Of a stretch of 64,000 bases of DNA, positions 16,648 through 25,292 are shown piece after piece (within the stretch, counting starts at the first letter, position 1; every line of letters starts with the position of its first letter). Location of the stretch: assembly GCA_040902225.1 (NCBI GenBank), contig JBBDXT010000005.1, positions 1 through 64,000 of the forward strand. Direction: 5' to 3'. The notes beneath the pieces were generated by a model, which saw nothing but the letters and a program-made list of their open reading frames with translations, was not told the DNA's origin and did not search any database. Both the position numbers and the translations under genes were made by a program. Origin of the DNA: Chloroflexota bacterium (GTDB lineage Bacteria > Chloroflexota > Limnocylindria > QHBO01).

Positions 16648-17001
16648 GGGACTCAATCCTAGCGTGGGACCTTTTTCGGTCAGGTGCGTGAGTCTGCGGT
16701 GGTGCGAGAATCTTGCCATCTGGGCCTCCGCGGCAAGCCGTGACCACAGATCCTCGAAATCGCGACGAGAGAGGCCGCCCACTATGACAGCAAGTAGTGT
16801 CTCCTTCGGGTCCAGGAGGTTCTTGACCGCGACCCAGGACCTGTCGCCAGCTGGTTTCGCTTCGCGGGACCTTGAGAGGCCGGATCGAGAGGGCCAACCT
16901 GTATCTCGAAACGCGGCGTCGGACGTTACGGGCGGCAAGCAGAACGCCAGGGCTTACACTGCGACAAGCACTCCGCAGTCAACACGAAGGGAGCTAGGCA
17001 C
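16648..17001. other. Intergenic region without a recognised gene
   Basis: A minus-strand frame covers most of this stretch (16938 down into tRNA-Ser), with a plausible segment VAVKNLLDPKETLLAVIVGG, but it runs into the tRNA and matches no family I know. TACACT at 16955-16960 may be the -10 of the OsmC gene. I see nothing else here. Confidence 0.4.
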
Positions 17002-17520
17002 GTGGTCACGACGCGAACCGGCCCGCGGCTTAACGGGTTGGATGTGGACGAGCTGCGGGAGTACATCGACTCCGTGACGGCCGACGCCACCCAGGCTGAC
17101 CGTAATCCAATGGTCACTGCCCGCTGGGTCGGCGGTACCCGAGCCGAAGTGATGTCGACCGTCGGGGGACCGCCCGTCTACATGGGCGGCGACCATGACC
17201 CGAGCGCTATGGGAATCCTGCTGCGGGCCCTCGCGGCGTGCGACGTCGAGGTCGTCGTTACGCGCGCGACGCTGCTCGGGATCGAGATCGAGGACCTGAC
17301 GATCGAGGCGAAGGGCTACTTCAACGTCGCTGGCTACCTGGGTGTGGAGGCGCCCTCCGGGGCCGGTTACCAGCGGGCCTCGTACATCGTCCGCCTCAAG
17401 ACGAAGGGGGGCGCGAGCCCTGAACAGATTGCCGACCTCAGGGCGGCTCTGGAGGCGTCGCCCGTCGGCGACACGTTCGAGCGGAACGTCCCGGTCACCT
17501 TTGAGTTCGACGTGAGCTGA
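17002..17520 (+). CDS. OsmC-like protein
   Basis: A member of the OsmC/Ohr superfamily, many of which reduce organic peroxides. The 172-residue protein has the core helix motif GGDHDPSAMGILLRALAACDVEVV (starts near residue 55; the AC cysteine is the usual peroxidatic position) and the ensuing IEIEDLTIEAKGYF strand. The second conserved cysteine, usually in a CPV motif, is Ser here (ASPVGDTF), so a classical Cys-pair peroxidase mechanism is doubtful. GTG start, with GAAGGGAG 7 nt upstream. A dead decarboxylase fragment follows 6 nt after its stop. Confidence 0.83.
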   Translation: MVTTRTGPRLNGLDVDELREYIDSVTADATQADRNPMVTARWVGGTRAEVMSTVGGPPVYMGGDHDPSAMGILLRALAACDVEVVVTRATLLGIEIEDLTIEAKGYFNVAGYLGVEAPSGAGYQRASYIVRLKTKGGASPEQIADLRAALEASPVGDTFERNVPVTFEFDVS

Positions 17521-17526
17521 GGGAGC

Positions 17527-17685
17527 TTGCCCGCGACCATCGCCATCATCTCGAACGCAAAACTGCAGGACGGACGCACCGCGATCCGGGCGTGCATCGT
17601 CAATATCAGAACTAGTTGCGATGAAGTCGAGGCACTCGTCATAGCGTGCCGCGATCTCGGCGAGGGGCGGGCCTCCTCCGTCTGA
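17527..17685 (+). pseudogene. PLP-dependent group II decarboxylase, C-terminal fragment
   Basis: Fifty-two codons read KLQDGRTAIRACIVNIRTSC and DEVEALVIACRDLGEG. This matches the pattern G-x-x-x-L-R-x-x-I-V-N-x-R-T at the C-terminus of glutamate/aromatic amino acid decarboxylases. The PLP-binding lysine domain (over 400 residues) is absent and there is no proper start codon. It is a remnant just downstream of the OsmC gene. The match is from memory of family motifs and moderate in strength. Confidence 0.5.
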
Positions 17686-17738
17686 CGGTGAACCGGCCGA
17701 CACCCTGCGTGGCACCATTCAACACACGAGACAGATAA

Positions 17739-18629
17739 ATGGCACACCTGCAGCGACGCCGATTCACGGACCCGGATGACGTCCGGACAGTTCCCCACGG
17801 CCGGATCGATGTCGTCGAGCTCGATGACCGGGTCGTCGGCCGGATGACCTACGAGCCGGGGTGGAGATGGTCGGTGGATGTCAAGCCGATCGCCGCAACG
17901 GACTCGTGCCAATTCCATCACGTCGGGGTCACCCTCAGCGGCCTCTTACGAGCTCAGATGGGCGATGGGACTGAGCTCGAGATTGGGCCGGGCGACGTCT
18001 TTGAGATCCCGCCCGGGCACGATGCTTGGGTGGTCGGCGATGAGCCATGGATCTCGGTCGATTTCGAGGCTATGCGCGCGTACGGACGCGCCGAGCCCGC
18101 CAGCGGCCGACGCACGCTGTTCTCGATCCTGTTCACCGATATCGTGGACTCGACCGCGCAGGCCGTCGCTCATGGCCCGGCCGCCTGGCGCGACATCGTC
18201 AGGGGCCATAACGAGTTGGCCGAACGGGAGATCGACCGATATGAGGGACGTCTGGTCAAGACCACGGGCGATGGCGTGATCGCCCTGTTCGACAGCGCCG
18301 AGCGGGCAGTTCGCGCAGGCGCCGCGCTCGGCGACGTGCTGAAACCGCTTGGCATCCGGGTTCGGGCGGGAGTCAATAGCGGCGAGGTCGAGCTCGCCAC
18401 CGGAGACGTCCGCGGTGTCGCGGTCCACGGCGCTGCGCGGATCATGGCGCTGGCGTCCCCGGACGACGTGTGGGTCTCTGCGACTGTGCGTGAACTCGTC
18501 GACGGGACCGGGCTCGAGTTTGTCGACTGTGGGCTCCATGAATTGAAGGGCCTCCCGGGGAAGCGACAGCTCTACGCGCTCGTCCGACCCCGCAGCGCCC
18601 GCGTCAGACCCCTTGCCGGCGGGCAGTAG
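17739..18629 (+). CDS. Cupin-class III nucleotide cyclase fusion
   Basis: A soluble cyclase with an N-terminal cupin (about residues 30-115; contains DSCQFHHVGVTLSGLL, GPGDVFEIPPGHDAWVVGD). The class III cyclase domain (about 125-285) has FTDIVDSTAQA (metal Asp), LVKTTGDGVIALFD (adenine-type Lys and second Asp) and VHGAARIMALA. The usual Asn of the last motif is His, as in related actinobacterial single-domain cyclases, and the following Arg is kept. The cupin probably senses a small ligand, although its metal His set looks incomplete. ATG 17739 follows ACAGATAA; there is no clear Shine-Dalgarno. It is convergent with a second cyclase 134 nt away. Confidence 0.88.
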   Translation: MAHLQRRRFTDPDDVRTVPHGRIDVVELDDRVVGRMTYEPGWRWSVDVKPIAATDSCQFHHVGVTLSGLLRAQMGDGTELEIGPGDVFEIPPGHDAWVVGDEPWISVDFEAMRAYGRAEPASGRRTLFSILFTDIVDSTAQAVAHGPAAWRDIVRGHNELAEREIDRYEGRLVKTTGDGVIALFDSAERAVRAGAALGDVLKPLGIRVRAGVNSGEVELATGDVRGVAVHGAARIMALASPDDVWVSATVRELVDGTGLEFVDCGLHELKGLPGKRQLYALVRPRSARVRPLAGGQ

Positions 18630-18763
18630 CGACGTCCCGTTGGTGGACCTTTGGCCCGTTGGCTCCCGGCCGCACACAGCGGCGGCCGCCTCGGAGGCAC
18701 TGGTCCGTGGCCGCGAACTCGCCATCCAGTTCCATCTCCCCGGGGCTGCGTGCTGGCGCACGG

Positions 18764-20551
18764 CTATTGGCTGCGTCGCCCGATCACATAGTAGGTCGCG
18801 GTCGGTCCCAGCCCCTTGACCTCGATGGTGCCGCGCGGCTCGAACTTGAACGCGTGCCGCAGCCGGCGGTAGGTCGACTCGGCGACCTGAATGCGCCCTG
18901 GCTCGCCCAATGTCTCCATTCGGCTCGCCACGTTGACGGTGTCGCCCCACACGTCATAGATGAATTTCTTGAGGCCGATCACGCCCGCCACCGCCGGCCC
19001 GACGTGCATTCCGATCCGCACCTCCAGGCCCGGGAATGACGAGGCGCGCAAGCGCGCCACCTCGTTCAGCATCTCCAAACCCATGGCCGCCACACGCTCG
19101 GGGTGGTCCCCGCCAGGCAGCAAGCCGCCGGCTACCATGTAGGCGTCGCCGATCGTCTTGATCTTCTCCAGGCCGTGCTGATCGGCCAGGCTATCGAAGG
19201 CGGAAAAGACCTGGTTCAGCTTGTCGACCAGCTCGGCCGGCGGGAGCCGCGATGACATCTCAGTGAAGCCCACGCAGTCGGCGAAAAGGACCGTCAACTC
19301 GTCGAAGCGATCCGCGATCACCGTCTCCCCGCCGCGCAGCCGCTCGGCGATGGAGGCAGGCAGGATGTTCAGCAGCAATCGCTCGTTCTCCCGGGCCAGG
19401 CGCTCGATCTGGCGCGCGGCGGTCACATCGGTCCCGTACAGGTTGATCGAGTCAAACTCATAGACCGATACCACCAGCAGCTCGTAGATGCGCCCATCGG
19501 CCTCCACCTCCATGGTGCCGCCCGCGTCTGCCTCCAGCATCTGCTGGATCTGATCGCAGAACTCGCGTGGCAGGTCGTCGCCGACGTCGGTGCGCAGTGC
19601 CTTGCGCACGAGGGCGCTGGCCGAGTTGGCGTAGGTCAGCCGGCCGTCGCGGGTCATGCGCAGCACCGGGTTGGGGTTCTGGTCGGGGAACTTGTCGATC
19701 GCCTTGGTGGCGGTCACATCGGTGCCGTAGATGTTCGTGAAGCCGAACTCCTCGATCAGCACCGGCTTGAGGGTGTAGGTCCGCCCCTCGTATTGCACCT
19801 CGATAGGGTCGGCCAGATTTCCGGCACGAGCGCGACGTAGTGGGTCCGCCACCTCGGCGGGGATCGGCTCGCCGATCGCGACGCCAGTGGCATTGACGAT
19901 TCCGGAACTGGCCGCGTTGGCGTAGATCAGGGTCCCCCGCTCATCCATGCGCAACACCGGGTTGGGGTTCTGGTCGGGGAACTTGGCCACCACTTTGACG
20001 GCGGTGACATCGGTCCCGTAGACGTTCATGAAGTCGAACTCTGGAACGTGAACGGGGAACAGGGCGAAGGTCTGTGTGCGGCTGCGCACCTCGACCTTGC
20101 CGCCGGCGTCAGCCGCCTGCCGGAGGTCGCGCAGCAGGTCGGCCGCGAGCGGCTCACCGACAGTGAGCGCTTGCCCGGACATGATGGGTGCGCTGGCCAG
20201 GTTGGCATAGGTCAACTCCCCGTCGCGCGAGACGCGCATGACCGGGTTGGGGTTCTGGTTCGGGAAGCGATTGATCGTCTCGATTTGCTGTCCGGTGAGC
20301 AACAGGTTGTGCTGATCCATGCGTCGCTGCCGGTGCATGGCGGTCACGCTCGCCACGCTGGAGACCACGAACGGCGCGAGGTAGAGCAGCCCAATCTGCC
20401 AAACGAGCCCGGTGTCCCAGTTGGGCGAAAAGAGGACATCACCGTGAGTGATGAGCGTCAACACCGTGCCCACTACGAGCGCCGTCAGCAGGCAACGTTG
20501 CAGGACCGAGCGATCGGCGGCGGTCCGGAGCCAATCGGCGATCCACTTCAC
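18764..20551 (-). CDS. Membrane class III adenylate cyclase with three PAS-like repeats
   Basis: A 595-residue signalling enzyme. Two hydrophobic segments (about 15-75) are followed by three repeats of about 100 residues. Each starts with FPxQNPNPVxR, continues with GxLxYANxAS and closes with NxYGTDVTA, the layout of a PAS fold. A linker LLLNILPASIAERL precedes the cyclase domain (about 420-590), which is canonical: LFADCVGFTEMSS, KIKTIGDAYMVAGG (adenine Lys), and YDVWGDTVNVASRMET (Asp, Asn, Arg). It is therefore the best candidate in the window for real adenylate cyclase activity. GTG 20551 is chosen because TATCCT lies exactly 7 nt upstream. Confidence 0.92.
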   Translation of the reverse strand: MKWIADWLRTAADRSVLQRCLLTALVVGTVLTLITHGDVLFSPNWDTGLVWQIGLLYLAPFVVSSVASVTAMHRQRRMDQHNLLLTGQQIETINRFPNQNPNPVMRVSRDGELTYANLASAPIMSGQALTVGEPLAADLLRDLRQAADAGGKVEVRSRTQTFALFPVHVPEFDFMNVYGTDVTAVKVVAKFPDQNPNPVLRMDERGTLIYANAASSGIVNATGVAIGEPIPAEVADPLRRARAGNLADPIEVQYEGRTYTLKPVLIEEFGFTNIYGTDVTATKAIDKFPDQNPNPVLRMTRDGRLTYANSASALVRKALRTDVGDDLPREFCDQIQQMLEADAGGTMEVEADGRIYELLVVSVYEFDSINLYGTDVTAARQIERLARENERLLLNILPASIAERLRGGETVIADRFDELTVLFADCVGFTEMSSRLPPAELVDKLNQVFSAFDSLADQHGLEKIKTIGDAYMVAGGLLPGGDHPERVAAMGLEMLNEVARLRASSFPGLEVRIGMHVGPAVAGVIGLKKFIYDVWGDTVNVASRMETLGEPGRIQVAESTYRRLRHAFKFEPRGTIEVKGLGPTATYYVIGRRSQ

Positions 20552-20558
20552 GGCGAGC

Positions 20559-20564
20559 AGGATA
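20559..20564 (-). promoter_or_regulatory. -10-like TATCCT for leaderless PAS-cyclase
   Basis: TATCCT on the minus strand, 7 nt before the GTG at 20551. No Shine-Dalgarno sequence. Confidence 0.5.
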
Positions 20565-20644
20565 GGGCAGGCGCGAACCGCCCGAGCGTTGCCGAGCGGG
20601 TTGACCCGCACGAGGTCCCGACCCTCCCAGGCGCCAGGCCCAGA

Positions 20645-20902
20645 CTACTTGCTCGCCGGTAGGCGCGAAAGGTCGTGTTCCCCTGGGTCGACGGTCCGTG
20701 CCGTCAGAAAGCGCTGGTCCCAGGCTCTCCCCGGAGGTACGTCCTGAAGTCCCGTGTCAAACAGGTTTCGTTGTCTGAGCCGATTGCGAAGCCCGATCAG
20801 CATGCAGAGGGCGATCGGCCCCGGCAGCCGATACCAGGAAAAGCGTCGGTCAAGTCTTTCGGCGACGTTGCCGATCAGCGACGAGAGGACCCCCACCACC
20901 AT
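20645..20902 (-). pseudogene. Animal-type haem peroxidase, N-terminal fragment
   Basis: Eighty-five codons read like the start of bacterial animal-haem-peroxidase proteins: LDRRFSWYRLPGPIALCMLI, then GLRNRLRQRNLFDT and WDQRFLTARTVDPGEHDL. A stop follows at the point where the family continues into the catalytic domain (about 450 more residues). The N-terminus is fairly intact, so the gene was cut at its 3' side, next to the cyclase start. Non-functional. Identification is by motif memory. Confidence 0.55.
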
Positions 20903-20966
20903 CCCTCCGATAAGGTTCCGGCCTAATGTTACGCAGACGACCTAGCCCGATGACCGGGGAGGACCG

Positions 20967-21683
20967 ATGGCCACCAGCATGGAAGACGATCCGCTCGTCG
21001 CCGCACTCGTCGACCAGCTGCGTTCGATGCGGGAAGCGGAACGCGACGTGTTCGGGAAGCTCGACCCTGCCGTTCGGGATCGACCGATGCGCCCGGGCGA
21101 CTGGTCGCCGAAGGATGTCCAGGCGCACCTGACTGCCTGGAAGAGGATCCAGAGCGAGCGGATGCGCGCCGCCGCCAAGGGTGAAACGGTCGCAGCTGAC
21201 ACTCGCGAGACGGATGAGCTCAATGCCGAGCTGCAGGCCGAGCGAGCGGACTGGCCCTGGGCGGACGTCGTGCATGAAGCCGATGAGGTCAGCGACCATC
21301 TCCAGGCCGAGATCCGCGCGGCCGGCGCGCCGATGCTGATCGAGACCGATGGACTGGTGGGCCGGATCTACGGGAACAGTGCCGCCCACGCCCTGACCCA
21401 TTTCGCCTGGCTGGTGGCCGCGGGGGTCGGCGTGGACGAGTCGCGGGTCGCCGACTTTTTGGACGAGCACGAGCGACACCTGGACAGTGCTCCGCTGCCC
21501 GATGCGGACCGTGGCGTTGCCCTCTACAACCTGGCCTGCGCCCACGCCGTCGCGGGGCGGCTCGATCGCGCGCGACCCCTGCTTCGCATCGCGTTCGGCG
21601 CTCGGCCGGATCTCGCCGAGTTCGCGAAGCAGGATCCCGACCTGGTGGAGCTGCGCGAGGAGCTGCCCACGCTCGCCGGCTGA
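20967..21683 (+). CDS. DinB-like protein with C-terminal TPR segment
   Basis: Function unknown. Residues 1-140 form a four-helix DinB/ClbS-like domain: LRSMREAERDVFGKLDPAVR, RPGDWSPKDVQAHLTAWKRI, and a late histidine in ALTHFAWL. Related proteins bind a metal through three His, but only two are obvious here. Residues 165-235 hold a TPR-like pair (GVALYNLACAHAVAGRLDRARPLLRIAF), ending in a segment common to TPR proteins (FAKQDPDLVELREELP). ATG 20967 is preceded by GGGGAGG. The gene stands alone between convergent and divergent neighbours. Confidence 0.75.
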   Translation: MATSMEDDPLVAALVDQLRSMREAERDVFGKLDPAVRDRPMRPGDWSPKDVQAHLTAWKRIQSERMRAAAKGETVAADTRETDELNAELQAERADWPWADVVHEADEVSDHLQAEIRAAGAPMLIETDGLVGRIYGNSAAHALTHFAWLVAAGVGVDESRVADFLDEHERHLDSAPLPDADRGVALYNLACAHAVAGRLDRARPLLRIAFGARPDLAEFAKQDPDLVELREELPTLAG

Positions 21684-21755
21684 CCGCCAGCTAGCTGGAT
21701 CTCTGCAAGCCGGGGATGTCGTGACGGTCCATAAAGAGTGGCATCGTCGGCTCCT

Positions 21756-23027
21756 TCAGCGAATCTCGGCCGCGCCGAAGTGGGGCTGGAGCGCGGCGGG
21801 GATCCGAATCGAGCCGTCCGGCTGGAGGTGCGTCTCGAGCAGCGCGGCGTAGGTGCGCGACATGCCGAGCGCCGAGCCATTCAACGTGTGGAGCAGCTCG
21901 GTGCGCGCGTCGGCGGCCGCGCGATAGCGCAGGTTCATGCGCCGGGCCTGGAAATCGGTGTAGTTCGAGCACGAGCTGACCTCGAGCCACTTCCCCACCC
22001 CGGGTGACCAGGCCTCGAGGTCGTAGCCCTTGGCCTGGGAGAAGCCAAGGTCGGCGGTGCAGCGCTCGACCGTGCGGTACGGGATCTCGAGCGCCTCGAG
22101 CACCGCTTCTGCGTTGCGGGTGAGCGTCTCGAGCTCATCCCAGCTCGTATCGGGGTGCACGAACTTGACCATCTCGACCTTGTCGAATTGGTGGACCCGC
22201 AGCAGGCCACGCGTGTCCTTGCCGGCCGCGCCGGCCTCGCGCCGGAAGCACGGCGTGTAAGCGGCGTGGTAGATGGGCAGGTCGTCGCCTGGCAGGATCT
22301 CGTCACGGTACAGGTTGGTGACCGGCACTTCGGCCGTCGGGATCAGGTACAGGTCGTCGCGCTCGACGACGTACATCTGCCCTTCCTTGTCGGGCAGCTG
22401 TCCGGTGCCCCGCGCCGAGGCCGCGTTGACGAGGATCGGCGACCAGACCTCCCGGTAGCCGTGTCGCTCGGCGAGCTCGAGCATGAGGGCGATGAGGGCG
22501 CGCTGCAGGCGCGCGCCCGGTCCGGTGTACAGGATGAAGCCCGACCCGGAGATCTTCGCGCCGCGCTCGAGGTCGAACAGCCCGAGCCGCTCCCCGATCT
22601 CCCAGTGCGGTGGCGAGCTGCCCGCGGCGGCCGGCTTGCCCCAGGAGCGGACGACCGGGTTGTCGGCCGCGCTGGCGCCGTCCGGGACACTTTCGTGCGG
22701 AAGATTCGGGACAAGGAGCAGGTCGGCCTCGATCGCGGTGTCGACCTCGGCCAGCTCCGCAGCGAGCGCGTCGATCCGCGCGGAGAGCGGAGCCATCCGG
22801 CCCTTCAGCGCGTCCGCATCGTCGCGCTGCGCGTTGCGCATCAGTTCGCCCAACTCGCGGTTGCCGGCGTTGCGCTCGGCGCGCAGATCGTTGGCCTCGG
22901 CCTGCAGCTGGCGGCGGCGCGCGTCGGCAACAAGCAGGCGGTCGACAGCGTCCGGAAGCTCTCCCTTGCGCGCGATCGCCCCCTTCACCGCGTCGGGGTC
23001 GTCGCGGATCAGCTGCAGCGAGATCAT
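21756..23027 (-). CDS. serS: Seryl-tRNA synthetase
   Basis: Charges all tRNA-Ser species with serine. The 423-residue class II enzyme has the N-terminal antiparallel coiled coil that grips the long variable arm (about 30-100), motif 2 (PCFRREAGAAGKDTRGLLRVHQF, near 255), the serine-pocket segment LEVSSCSNYTDFQARR (near 345) and motif 3 (NGSALGMSRTYAALLE, near 385). Its start overlaps the lysS stop by 4 nt, in a greA-lysS-serS operon. All four tRNA-Ser isoacceptors lie within 17 kb upstream in the window. Confidence 0.97.
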   Translation of the reverse strand: MISLQLIRDDPDAVKGAIARKGELPDAVDRLLVADARRRQLQAEANDLRAERNAGNRELGELMRNAQRDDADALKGRMAPLSARIDALAAELAEVDTAIEADLLLVPNLPHESVPDGASAADNPVVRSWGKPAAAGSSPPHWEIGERLGLFDLERGAKISGSGFILYTGPGARLQRALIALMLELAERHGYREVWSPILVNAASARGTGQLPDKEGQMYVVERDDLYLIPTAEVPVTNLYRDEILPGDDLPIYHAAYTPCFRREAGAAGKDTRGLLRVHQFDKVEMVKFVHPDTSWDELETLTRNAEAVLEALEIPYRTVERCTADLGFSQAKGYDLEAWSPGVGKWLEVSSCSNYTDFQARRMNLRYRAAADARTELLHTLNGSALGMSRTYAALLETHLQPDGSIRIPAALQPHFGAAEIR

Positions 23028-24628
23028 GCGGTGAGCGTATCCGGCGTGGAGGCGGCACGCAGCCGGTCGACGACGAAGTCCCTGGGCAGTGACGCCAGCA
23101 GCCAGCCGGCGCGCGGGCCGCTCGGCTGACCGAGGAAGGACAGGTACAGGGCGGCGAACATGCGCCCGGCGGGAAGGCCCGCGCTGCGGGCCGCGTCGAA
23201 GATGGCCGCCTTGAGGGACTCACCGTCCCATGCCCCTGCTGTTTGCAGGGTCGCCGCGAGGCCGCTCAGCGCACGGCGCTGGTCCTCAGCCAGCTCGGCG
23301 GCAGCCGGCGGCAGCCCGTCGCGGCGCACCTGGATCCGGGCCCGCTCTGGCGCATACACCTCGAGCCAGCCACGCGCGGCGCGCATGCGCTCCTCGAGAA
23401 GCGCCCGCTCGGCGTCGGTGAGGGGCGCGCCCTTCTCGGCCTCCATCCGGGCTGGCACGTCGACGCCCGGCACCTGCAGCAGGAGGGCGAGGTGCGCGAA
23501 CGGCGGCCGATAGGCGGAGCCGGCGGCCTGGAGGTCGGCATCGGGATCGACCAGCGATGCCGCAAAGACCCGGTCGTGGTCGGGCGGCAGGTCGCCCTTG
23601 ACCTCGATGCCGGCGCTTGCCGCGGCGATCCGGTCCGATTCGTCGAAGAGCCGCGGGATGGCATCGGTCCCGTCGGGGTCGAACTCGATGGCATGGTTCG
23701 GGCGCGGTCGAATCATCAGCAGGCGCAGCTGCTCGGCAGGGACCACCTCGGCGATCTCGTGCGCAGCCGCTCCTCGCCCCTTGCTGCTGCTCATCTTCCG
23801 CCCGCCGATGTTCAGAAACTCGTACGGGAGGTTGCGTGGCGGCTGGCGGTCGAAGACCTCGCGCGCGATCGCGTCCGATCGGTCGCGGGACCCTCCCGCG
23901 GTGGCCAGGTCCTTGCCGCACGGCTCGATGGTGACGCCGAACATGCTCCACTGCACCGCCCAGTCGAGGTTCCACGGCAGCTTGGCGGCGCCGCCGAACG
24001 GCGCGATCCGACCGGTCGCCGAGCAGCCGCTCGCCCAGGTCACCAGGTCGGGGAGGCACTCGAAGGCGACCGTCTCGCCATCCCAGTCGCGCGCCAGAGT
24101 GGTTCCCACCTTGCCGCAGGTCGGACAGATGACGTGCACCGGCAGCCAGCCCGGTGGCCGCTCGACGCGGCTGACGCGGCGGTAGATGTCACGCACCACC
24201 TCCGCCCGATCGAGGGCGGTGCGGATGAACGGGTCGACCTCCCCGCTGGCGTAGATCTCGCTCATCCAGTAGTAGCGATCGGGATGGATGCCGAGGCCGC
24301 TGAAGGTGTCGATGAAGAGCGCCGCGAAGTGCCGCGCGTAGGACGGATGGCAATCCCCCACCGGGTCGGGCACGTTGGCGAGGGGCGCTCCCATCCAGCG
24401 CTGGCTGGCATCGGCGGTGAGCATCGCCTGCGCGTCCATCGGGTCCAGGTCGTCGACCCCGTACAGCAGGGTCGTCGGCAGGTTGCGCGCACGCAGCGCC
24501 CGCACGATCACGTCCAGGATCACCGGCCCGCGCAGGCTCCCGACGTGCACAGTGCCGGAGGGAGTCTTGGAGTCGTTGACGACCTGCGGGCCCTCGAGGC
24601 GCGCCGCCAGCTCGTCGGCCCAGAACAC
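23024..24628 (-). CDS. lysS: Lysyl-tRNA synthetase, class I
   Basis: Charges tRNA-Lys using the class I fold, the archaeal type found in a minority of bacteria. The 534-residue protein shows the HIGH-type motif TPSGTVHVGSLRG (near 22-34), a zinc-binding CPTCGKVG insertion (near 172), GGSRDRSDAIAREVFD (near 245) and KMSSSKG (near 283). A helical anticodon-binding region follows, ending near LYLSFLGQPSGPRAGWLLASL. Length fits class I LysRS (about 520-550). GTG start, 14 nt after the greA stop, with a 4-nt overlap into serS, so the three genes form one operon. Confidence 0.95.
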   Translation of the reverse strand: MFWADELAARLEGPQVVNDSKTPSGTVHVGSLRGPVILDVIVRALRARNLPTTLLYGVDDLDPMDAQAMLTADASQRWMGAPLANVPDPVGDCHPSYARHFAALFIDTFSGLGIHPDRYYWMSEIYASGEVDPFIRTALDRAEVVRDIYRRVSRVERPPGWLPVHVICPTCGKVGTTLARDWDGETVAFECLPDLVTWASGCSATGRIAPFGGAAKLPWNLDWAVQWSMFGVTIEPCGKDLATAGGSRDRSDAIAREVFDRQPPRNLPYEFLNIGGRKMSSSKGRGAAAHEIAEVVPAEQLRLLMIRPRPNHAIEFDPDGTDAIPRLFDESDRIAAASAGIEVKGDLPPDHDRVFAASLVDPDADLQAAGSAYRPPFAHLALLLQVPGVDVPARMEAEKGAPLTDAERALLEERMRAARGWLEVYAPERARIQVRRDGLPPAAAELAEDQRRALSGLAATLQTAGAWDGESLKAAIFDAARSAGLPAGRMFAALYLSFLGQPSGPRAGWLLASLPRDFVVDRLRAASTPDTLTA

Positions 24629-24642
24629 GTGATCGGGCGCGG

Positions 24643-25110
24643 CTAGTGGATGCTGACGACCGTGAAGGTGGATGCCCCGGCCGGGGCCTCAACGACGACG
24701 GTGTCGCCCTTCTTGTGTCCCATCAGGGCGGCGCCGACCGGCGACTCATTGCTGATCCGACCTTCGCGTGGGGCGGCCTCTGCCGAGCCGACGATGGTGA
24801 AGGTCTCCTGGCCGTCCTCTCCGCGGATGACCACCTTCGATCCGATCCCGACCTTGTCGCCGTTGGTCTTCTCGATCACCTCGGCGTTCTTGAGCTGCCC
24901 CTCAAGCGTGCCGATCCGACCCTCCAGGAACGACTGCTCCTGCTTGGCGTCCTCGTACTCGGCGTTCTCGGTGATGTCGCCATCCAGCTTCGCGTCATGA
25001 ATTCGTGCAGCCACGCGCGGCCGCTCGACGGTGATCAGGTGAATCAGCTCCGCCTTGAGCTTGGCGAGCCCTTCGGCGGTGAGGTAGACGGGCTTGTTGT
25101 TCATGGTCAT
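24643..25110 (-). CDS. greA: Transcription elongation factor GreA
   Basis: Stimulates RNA polymerase to cleave back-tracked transcripts. The 155-residue protein has the N-terminal coiled coil (LTAEGLAKLKAELIHLITVERPRVAARI), the acidic tip region DGDITENAEYEDAKQEQSF (near residues 42-60, with the conserved D-x-x-E-N-x-E-Y) and the C-terminal FKBP-like domain (GSAEAAPREGRISNESPVGAALMGHKKGD). First gene of greA-lysS-serS. AT-rich sequence upstream (TTTTTTGTTA at about 25112-25125) is unusual for this genome and may be part of its promoter. Confidence 0.96.
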   Translation of the reverse strand: MTMNNKPVYLTAEGLAKLKAELIHLITVERPRVAARIHDAKLDGDITENAEYEDAKQEQSFLEGRIGTLEGQLKNAEVIEKTNGDKVGIGSKVVIRGEDGQETFTIVGSAEAAPREGRISNESPVGAALMGHKKGDTVVVEAPAGASTFTVVSIH

Positions 25111-25292
25111 CCACTAACAAAAAATGCTCCAGGTCCCGCCATCGGCTCTCGCGTGGCGTTCCTGAAGCTGGCCGTCGGCCAGGTGTGCGGTCGGCCCTCC
25201 CTGCGTGGGTGGTCCGGCGTCGCCGGATTGTAGGCCCGCCGCGGAGTGGTGTCAAAGGTCGCCGGGACCCTCGGAGCGGCCTCGATTCGACC

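Noticed and set aside
16543-16938. 131-codon minus-strand frame as a real gene
   Set aside because: Its 3' third is the tRNA-Ser(TGA) gene and no family is recognisable; recorded only as intergenic.
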